Positions 57,221-64,000 of a DNA stretch of 64,000 nt are shown here, piece by piece. The stretch is from Saksenaea vasiformis B4078. Its lineage: Eukaryota > Mucoromycota > Mucoromycetes > Mucorales > Saksenaeaceae. The notes beneath the pieces were generated by a model that was not told where the DNA came from, ran no database searches, and saw only the letters and a list, made by a program, of their open reading frames with translations. Position 1 is the stretch's first letter, and each line of letters begins with the position of its first letter. Position numbers and translations under genes: made by a program. Where the stretch lies: the NCBI GenBank assembly GCA_000697055.1, contig JNDT01002330.1, forward strand, positions 54,747 to 118,746. Direction: 5' to 3'.

Positions 57221-58033
57221 ATGGATATCAAAACTCATTTTGTTGGAGCATCCAATGACCTGTTCAGGGCATTAGACATTTACACACCACAAACATCCAA
57301 CGAAGAAACTCCCTTGATTGTATTTATTCACGGTGGTGCCTGGCGATCAGAAGACAAGGCTGACCATGAGGATCTTGCCGAGGATCTAGCGTGTAAAGGG
57401 TTTACTGTGGCTGCTGTTAATTACCGGTAAGTTATTTCCTATTCCAGTAACCGAAACTTGTCTTTTCCTTTTTCTAGATTAAGCCTTCGCGAGGTTCCTG
57501 ACAAACTACCCTCAGTGCAACATCCAGTGCATATTCGTGATTCACTTGAAGCTGTAGAATTTCTACGCAAACATCCTGGGAAATATGATCCATCACGTAT
57601 TTATGTTGTCGGGCATTCTGCAGGCGCTCACATTGCCATGATGCTGGTTCTGGACCCTGAGTTCAAAACGAATGTACGAGGTGTCATCGGTGTAGACGGC
57701 ATTTATGATATTCCGTTGTTACTCAAGAACTTTCCGGGATATATCGATTTTATTAGTCAGGCTTTCGGTGACGACCAAACAAAATACCTTGCCGCCTCTC
57801 CTGTGAGCAAGCATGCTGGTGAAATCCCTCCTGTGTTACTCGTACACAGCCTTGAAGACACGTTAGTTGATATGGCGCAGACAGATGTCATGGCAAATCA
57901 TTTAAAGGCGCTAAATGCAGAGGTGCAAATCGACACGTCCGTCAAAGGAGACCATCATGAAATGTTGAAGACACCAGAGTTTGCAGATGTAGTTGCTGCA
58001 TACGTTAAACGAAAAGAAGGTGAATTGAAATAA
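57221..58033 (+). CDS. Alpha/beta hydrolase, kynurenine formamidase (BNA7)-like
   Basis: Two exons (57221-57426 and 57478-58033) give 253 residues, close to yeast Bna7 (261). The oxyanion-hole motif HGGAW is at residues 37-41, the nucleophile elbow GHSAGA has Ser116, and the acid and base are likely Asp196 or Asp200 (HSLEDTLVD) and His228 or His229 (KGDHHEML). HG-G-x-W plus YRL at the exon junction is typical of arylformamidases, which hydrolyse N-formylkynurenine in tryptophan breakdown toward NAD. Related esterase/lipase members of the same fold cannot be excluded. No signal peptide is present, so cytosolic. Confidence 0.85.
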
Positions 58034-58789
58034 AAGCGATGACGGCTATTTTCCCATTTTTGAAACAAGGAGGTGCTGATAACAAATACATACTTCTTAC
58101 ATCAATTCTCAGGAGGGATAAAGAAGAAATACTAATAGTGATAACGATGTCAATATCTTTACAGGATGAAGTATGCTAATTCACGCCACTTGGACATGGA
58201 TTCTATGCCAACGGACGGATCTTTGTGCATCCATACTATAGCTAATATATGTTGTTTGAAATTGGAAGAGTGAAACCAGCTAATTAAAGTAAGGACTACA
58301 ATTACGAGGGGACAAGGTTGAATAAATGGGAGGAAATTGTATAACGTGAACTATAATGAGAGTTGTGTACCGTTGACAAAGCTGAATTTCATTTGCATAT
58401 CCAAATGCATCGTGTTGGCCGCAATTTCTTATCCACGGGCGAATTTCATTGATTGTTGTTCATCAGATAATCCATAATAGCTATAAATGTCCCCACCGTC
58501 ATTATTGATCCAAGGAAAGGCACCGAAAGCCTTGCGTATCCTACGAGCTCTTCCTATCGCCTATGTTTTCATATAATTCTTTCGTTTTTCGTTCATGTCT
58601 TCTCTTGACGGAGAAAAAAAAATGTCACACCCGTTATCGATGTAACTCAGGCGTTTTATGTTCAATTTTACTGGATTCTGCGATGACCCCAAATGAATTC
58701 CCGATATGAAACAGTCTCTTTAACGTTAAGTGATGTTGCATTTATGCCAGACAATGAATGGGGTGGATATCTAAAGATAGGCTGGTGCG
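58034..58789. other. Gap between hydrolase and repeat copy D
   Basis: No ORF of note. The hydrolase 3' UTR and unassigned AT-rich DNA. Confidence 0.5.
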
Positions 58790-59347
58790 TTTTTGTTGCT
58801 CTTCATCTCTTTTCTTTTTAGCATCCCCATATGTACTTTTGATGGAATGCACACTTAGGATCATTCATGTCTATTGTTTGCATGTCAGTTAGCCAGCAAG
58901 AGTTCTATCCCGAACTTCCTTGGCCGTAATGATCCTTTTTACGTTGTGTTAAAGTAAGCAAACGTTGTCGCACGCTCACTATCATACATGTTCTAGAACA
59001 GATAGACAGACGTTGTATCGCTTCAACGTCCTCTGACTGCGTAACAACCTACCACCGGCCATCGCCGCTAGGATCCCCTCTCATCTGCCTACCATATGGT
59101 GCGCAGGCGGCTTCCGTCGTCGGCAGAAGAATCCTTCGTGGATAAGCAAGAATGGCATTCGAGTTTTACTCCACTTACAAACCATCGATTTGTGTCCATC
59201 GAGGGACCAAGCTGATGTAAGCAAGTATGAAGCTGTCGCCAATCTACATATTAACAATCGCGTGCCCAATCTTCTCTCTGCAAAATTGGCTCTCCACAGA
59301 CCAAAGTCTATACAGATCAGCAATAAAAACATACTCAGTAAACAGTA
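58790..59347 (+). repeat. Dispersed repeat family, copy D
   Basis: It contains 'AGCATCCCCATATGTACTTT', 'GGATCATTCATGTC', 'AGTAAGCAAACGTTGTCGCA' (also in copy A), 'GTGTCCATCGAGGGACCAAG', 'CTGATGTAAGCAAG' and the end CTCAGTAAACAGTA at 59333-59347. Its end lies about 100 bases beyond the SIN1 stop codon, tail to tail. Confidence 0.75.
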
Positions 59348-59449
59348 ATTGATGACATATATTCAATTCTTCCTCATTGCCAGCCTGATTCTTCATAGAT
59401 GCAGCATTTATTTAGAACAGTGTAAGATTCAGTTTCAAAATGTAATATT

Positions 59450-62001
59450 TTACCGAGATCCTTTACTAACTTGCATCAGGAAGTTGATTGAAGAGCATAT
59501 TTCATCTAATTGTTTTGTTTTCCGAAACGATCAGTGTTACTCCATAAATCTTAACTTTGAATCACATTAGATACTCACGTGCTTCATTTCCAGACGTTGC
59601 TTCAAAGTCGTATGTCTTATTATCTCGATCTTTCATCACGACAATTCTAAAGTTACTTGGCACCTTCTTACTACGTTTACATAAAACGACAGTGCTTGCG
59701 TGGAACGCCGTCTACGAATTCACGTTTAGCACACCTGCTTTCTCTTCATAGTAGTACTTGTACTTACCGTTTTGACTGAATCAAACATGCCCTTGTGTTC
59801 AGGCGGCATGATGTGAATATAATCACCATCAACAGCTAAAATACTTTCACGCCGACCAACAAACATTGGCATTTTGCGATTGACGATATATTTCTGCTCT
59901 ACCGTTAGTTCCTCATTGTCAAGTAGTAAAAATCTGTCCCACCTTATAATGTGATAGTCCATCGTTCGCGGCTGATGATGGACCTGCACTGAATATCGTC
60001 GGATAATACATTTCCTCCTTCTTTTTCTTATTAGGCGATCGCCAGATGTTAGATGCTATATGATTTTCATTTGTTAACTGTTGCAACGGCTATCATCCAT
60101 GTCTTACAGTTCGGTATATTGAGACCAGATCCTTTCCGTATCAAACACAGATCACTGACGTCGCGTAAACTTTCCACGGTGGTATTGTTGGGAATAATTA
60201 CATTTGTATCGGCAATGGTCAATATATGCTCATCAGGAACCAGTTTACGTTTTCTCGATACCAGCTCGAGGACGTCACCAATGAACATTTCTGCGTAGAC
60301 AGGAATTGTCGTTATTGCTGAAACATGCTCATCTGTCATAAGTTGAATGCGGAAATTTTTGACAAACTTCATCGGTCCGGCTGATTTCGTCAACGTCGTA
60401 TTAGCTGACGGTACAGGCACTGCTACAATAGACGAATCAGCAATCTGCTGCTGCTGCTGCTGTTGAGTCGAAGGTCCAGGATCTAATGGCCCAAAATCGC
60501 TTATTCCATTTGTGTCCTCCATGGCACCATCAGCGGTACTTGATGGATCTACCACTTGACTCTGTTTAGGCATTGCTGATTTCGATGCTTTTTTCCTTAT
60601 TTCTTCCAGATTTGGTCCACTACGTCCCAGTTTCGCCCGAGTCTCTTCATTTTGTTTAACTAGCATTCGTGTTATGACATGTCCCTCCTTCCCTCCTTAC
60701 TTTCATTTCTTTTACCTTGTGAAGGATCAGCTTTGCATAATGCAAACTGATAGAAAGATGTCCTGCCGATTTCCTGTCCCCGATTCATCGCTGTTTTAGA
60801 TACGGTTGATTATCAATAAAGAGATACAGAGACATAAGTGTAACGTTACCAGGAATGCCATCTTCGATCTCGCCATCGTCCTCTGCTATCATCAGTACCC
60901 ACTGAGCAAGATCGTAATCGTCTTCTTCTAGTTCTGGCATTCTTTTCTCTTCAACATAGTCATACAGAATATAGCCAATAACATCATCAATAATGGCATC
61001 GCGCCTAACCATTAATTTGACAGGTTTGTTTGCCTGCTCTGAGTGAGGCAAGTAGACGTGCAGCACCACAGGACGCGTCTCCCCTTTACCAGCTACAAAC
61101 GAAAACTCAGCAAAAGGATTTTCTGCAGCAGATGCCTTTTCGGCGATCAGTGCAGAAAGTGCTGATTTAGCCTGTAACGGTTTTTGCTGCAGTTTTGTTG
61201 TATTCTGTTTGGTGTACTGCAGTGGAGAATGAAGCTTCTCTTCCGGTTTTGGTCGGGAGGGTGTCAAATTTGATGCAGACTGCGGTTGGCTAAGGGGATA
61301 TGACGCTTGAGTTGCTTCGACATCAAGGGACGAACGCGGGGATGGATCAATCGCAGACTCAATGGAGGGATGGAGTGAGGTTGTCATGACATCGCTTGTG
61401 TTGCCATTCGATAGAGATGCTGTACTAGAGTTATTCCGTCGATGCGTTTTCGTCAACGTCTCTCTATTTGATAGTATAGCGGCAGCATCATCAGTGAATT
61501 TAGGTCGAGACTTCTGTGTTTGTGATGCTTCAGTGATGCATAATGTAGGCGCAGATAGTTTTCGTGCTGGCATGGTTTGTTTATTGGCATTTCTCCTGAT
61601 GCACGTGTGATTAAGTAGGTCTATATGGAATGACAATTGACTTACCCCGTGTTGTCTTCTGTAGCGTTGCTATTTTCGAGATTCGACTTGCGATCGACGA
61701 AGGCGGATGCAGCTTGATTTGTCAAGCCTGTTTTTCTCGTTTTATGGTACGTAAGTTTTGTTCTTGGACTACTCGTTAAAGTAGTAGTGCCAAAGGGCGT
61801 TTGGTCCTTGGACAGAACAGAGTTATATACAGGTGAATAACAATACTGCATTTCGGGGTATGTGGGTGCAGCGAGACGGATGTAGTCGCAAGACATGGTA
61901 GTAGGTGGAAATGATATCAGGCGCTCGCTACGTTCGTCTGTTCGTAGCAGCTTTACTCGCATGGTATGAATTAAAAAGTTGGCATCGGTTACGAGGGACA
62001 T
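59450..62001 (-). CDS. SIN1: SIN1/AVO1, TORC2 complex subunit
   Basis: Sin1/Avo1 is the TORC2 subunit that binds AGC-kinase substrates and targets the complex to membranes. Seven exons (62001-61646, 61595-60850, 60790-60716, 60659-60108, 59988-59768, 59711-59579, 59505-59450) remain in frame and give 712 residues. Features in order: the N-terminal MSLVTDANFLIHTMRVKLLR block and SERLISF; a Ser/Thr-rich linker; the CRIM domain (PVVLHVYLPHSEQANKPVKL, then YDLAQWVLMIAEDDGEIEDG); a short glutamine run (7 Q, CAG/CTG tract 60450-60467); the Ras-binding-like region (FRIQLMTDEHVSAITTIPVY); and a PH domain (MDYHIIRWDRF... to NFRIVVMKDRDNKTYDFEAT, then EICSSINFLMQ). The last two small exons are the least certain. 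Confidence 0.94.
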
Positions 62002-62564
62002 GCTACTGGAAAGAAAGGTTGGCGACTCCCAACGTCATTCGGTCGCCTTTTAAACGGGCAGTCCCGAAGATTTATCACGTGCATTTTGAAGCGAAGAAGC
62101 AGTTGCCTGTCTAATTCGAGTATTAGCATTGATAACTCGAGGCCATGATCATTCCGAAAATTTAGGAATTGGGTACTAATCATAACAAAAGTGATGCAAT
62201 GCAATGGTATCATCTTGCGATGTCTGAAATGATGCATTCATCAGAACTCCGCTCGCTCGATGTACCACTTGAAGTTACCCTGCATGAATATCTTGTAGGC
62301 GAACAACTTCGGAGAATGTGAATGAAACGAGATGAAAGACACAGATACAAATATAAACGATGCTAAACAAAATTATCAGACTGACTACCGAGCAAAACCT
62401 GGGCGTTACTTGCCGCGCGAAGTCGTGGTCCTGACTCGTGTCAGACACCATCTCACCATGTCAATCAACTGACAGGCAAAGCATACCTACATTATCAATT
62501 CCGACGTTTAATCTGATCAGGTTTTGGGGTTTAAGCGCGTACTGTGTATTGAAGTATGTTCCAT
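62002..62564. other. SIN1 promoter-side gap
   Basis: Minus frame 61989-62237 (82 codons) overlaps the SIN1 start and looks like a shadow. No other feature was recognised. Confidence 0.5.
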
Positions 62565-62640
62565 GCTATTCTAAATAAACTTTGTGTCCAGGTAGGACCA
62601 GTCCTGCGCTGAGAGGAAAATAAACGCGATCATCTATGCA
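62565..62640 (-). repeat. Fragment of the dispersed repeat (3' end)
   Basis: Reads GCTATTCTAAATAAACTTTG on the plus strand, followed by TGTCCAGGTAGGACC, matching the terminal section of copy E in the same orientation. It sits directly beside copy E. Confidence 0.55.
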
Positions 62641-62684
62641 CTTAACGTACTAATTATGATAGAAGACCATAATTTACTGTTTAT

Positions 62685-63625
62685 TGAACGACTTTCTACG
62701 CTACTCTAAATAAACTACGCGTCCATGAAGAACCGAGTTTGCTCTAAGGAAATAATTGAATACGCGCTCGTTGGTTCACGAATTGACGACGAAGTAACAC
62801 TGTATTTACATCAACCTGGTCCCCAGATGGACGCATAATTTATTAAAGCAGCATAAAAAATCATCCACAGCGAGTAGATGGAAGCTGGTTTCAGGTCCTC
62901 TTACTTACCCGAAGGTAATCAGACCAAAAAGCCTGGGCCAAGCCCGCAACTCAGTCTGGTGGGGCCAGCATGAGGGGAATCGTGACGACGACCAGCGATA
63001 AGAGAGCACGCCGTGCAGAGGGCTTGAAGCGATGCAAACATCCGGAGAGGTTCTGTTGTGGAAGTTGAATAAGGCAGGTTGTAATAATACTTGCTTGCAT
63101 GGTGGTGAACGAGGGGCTATACCACAGCCCGGACGGTTCCGGACAGAGTTCATGCAGGCTAAACGACAGATGAATAATTGTGTATGTTTATAAATTGACA
63201 TCCTTACCGGGGATGTTAAAGAGAACAGAGTCAAAGAAAAAAAAAGAAATCCGTGCGTTCCTTTAAGTATGGATCATTTTGGGTGGAATCTCTGCCTATC
63301 TTGAAACATTCTTACTGCTTTCCGATGTGACACTAGGAATCCATCGCTGAAGCATCTCAATGCAAAAAAACGATGTTCTTGCTTTCGTGGAACGTCTTCC
63401 TTCTCCTGAGACATTCTGCTGCTTCCGAAAGGATACGGGAAAATCATCACTGACGCACTTTAATGGAAAACTGGAGTTACCCAACCGCAAACTATTCCTT
63501 GGATTTAACGTAACATGAACCACTTCTCAGCGCCAAGACGTATCACTTTCCAGCGCAAAATACACTTCGGCTTGAGCGTAAACAATGACATCGAGTTGAC
63601 GCGAAAGCTTATTCCAAATCCAGTA
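62685..63625 (-). repeat. Dispersed repeat family, copy E (full-length)
   Basis: On the minus strand it begins TACTGGATTTGGAATAAGC (63625 downward), has 'AAATCCAAGGAATAGTTTGC', 'TTCAGCGATGGATTCCTAG', the box CCATACTTAAAGGAACGCAC near 63270, 'GGTAAGGATGTCAATTTATA', a CCTTCGGGTAAG block near 62910, 'GCGTCCATCTGGGGACCAGG', and ends TTCAATAAACAGTA (about 62683). The ends form a short inverted repeat TACTG/CAGTA. The open frames inside it (for example minus 62905-63234) are not convincing genes. Confidence 0.85.
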
Positions 63626-64000
63626 TTTACATGGACCTGGTTTTCCCATGGATACAAGTTCTGTTCGAACAGCACTAACATATCTCATGGTTGGTCAACG
63701 AAACGATGGTGATGCAACCGAGGAGAAGACGTCAAATATGTCAAGAGAGTTTCCTAATATTCTCGATATAAATCTACCACTTCTGCGTAGAGTTCAAAAA
63801 GAAGAATATAGCGAACAATTTCACATGAAGACAATCCATTGCTAGACACGCTTCTACTTGTTCCATCAATAATTTGACAGCTTTGTCTGAATTCTAGGAT
63901 TACCCGAAGCGGAGCTTTGCTAAAAGCTTTTTTTTTATGGAACTGAAAACCCCCTCTATTAACCAGACATCCATTAAAATGATCAACAATAATGTCTCGG
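63626..64000. other. Right edge, no recognised gene
   Basis: A 65-codon frame (63648-63845, +) partly overlaps the repeat boundary. Nothing else is supportable before the window ends. Confidence 0.45.

Noticed and set aside
62905..63234. 109-codon ORF inside repeat copy E
   Set aside because: Not conserved as a frame in copies A, B, C or D, so it is not a coding part of the element.
62685..63625. Solo LTR of a retrotransposon as an explanation for the repeat family
   Set aside because: TATA box and AATAAA would fit, but the TACTG/CAGTA ends, absence of convincing 4-6 base duplications and the terminus shared with a DDE transposase relic favour a DNA-transposon derivative. Kept only as an alternative.
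1..64000. tRNA, rRNA, snRNA or CRISPR arrays
   Set aside because: No T-loop/box B patterns, regular spacer arrays or known snRNA cores were found by eye; a covariance-model scan would be needed to exclude small RNA genes fully.

Overview
The window looks like nuclear DNA of a filamentous fungus, most likely an early-diverging one (Mucoromycota, Mucorales-like). The genes are eukaryotic and split by many short introns of about 37-75 bases, nearly all GT-AG. They encode housekeeping proteins, and the gaps are AT-rich and full of decayed mobile DNA. The phylum call is an inference from intron style, the types of relic element and the look of the proteins. No RNA gene, CRISPR array or bacterial feature was seen.

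Layout, left to right: SEC63 (+, 5' end cut by the window edge); a copy of a dispersed repeat; ESS2 splicing factor (-); a 4.4 kb decayed gene (-) whose C-terminal half carries the RuvC and zinc-finger signature of Fanzor/TnpB RNA-guided nucleases; a 3.7 kb gap; ASE1/PRC1 (-); about 6 kb of relic DNA with two unrecognised coding relics, a repeat copy and a decayed IS630/Tc1-type transposase (-); a TM9/EMP70 gene (+); a small membrane-protein ORF (+); eIF2-beta (-); a broken POT-family peptide transporter (-); a 2.5 kb gap; UBA1 ubiquitin-activating enzyme (+); SNU13 (+); a repeat-rich stretch; two secreted GPI-type proteins (+) with another coding relic between them; a kelch-BTB protein (-) divergent from an alpha/beta hydrolase of kynurenine-formamidase type (+); the TORC2 subunit SIN1/AVO1 (-); and further repeat copies to the right edge.

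The housekeeping genes serve unrelated cell functions: ER translocation, splicing and snoRNP assembly, spindle midzone, endomembrane sorting, translation initiation, ubiquitin activation and TORC2 signalling. I see no cluster logic among them. For ten genes I assembled exon models by hand and the reading frame stays consistent through every junction. Examples are ESS2 358 aa, ASE1 706 aa, TM9 592 aa, eIF2-beta 304 aa, UBA1 1009 aa, SNU13 127 aa and SIN1 712 aa.

The most interesting material is mobile DNA. There is a Fanzor-like gene with at least three nonsense codons and several frame breaks, preceded by a long extra N-terminal region. There is also a dispersed repeat family (seven substantial copies plus fragments) with a conserved TATA-like box and an AATAAA near its 3' end. 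Its terminal ~50 bases match the end of the IS630-type transposase relic, which suggests these repeats are non-autonomous derivatives of that element.
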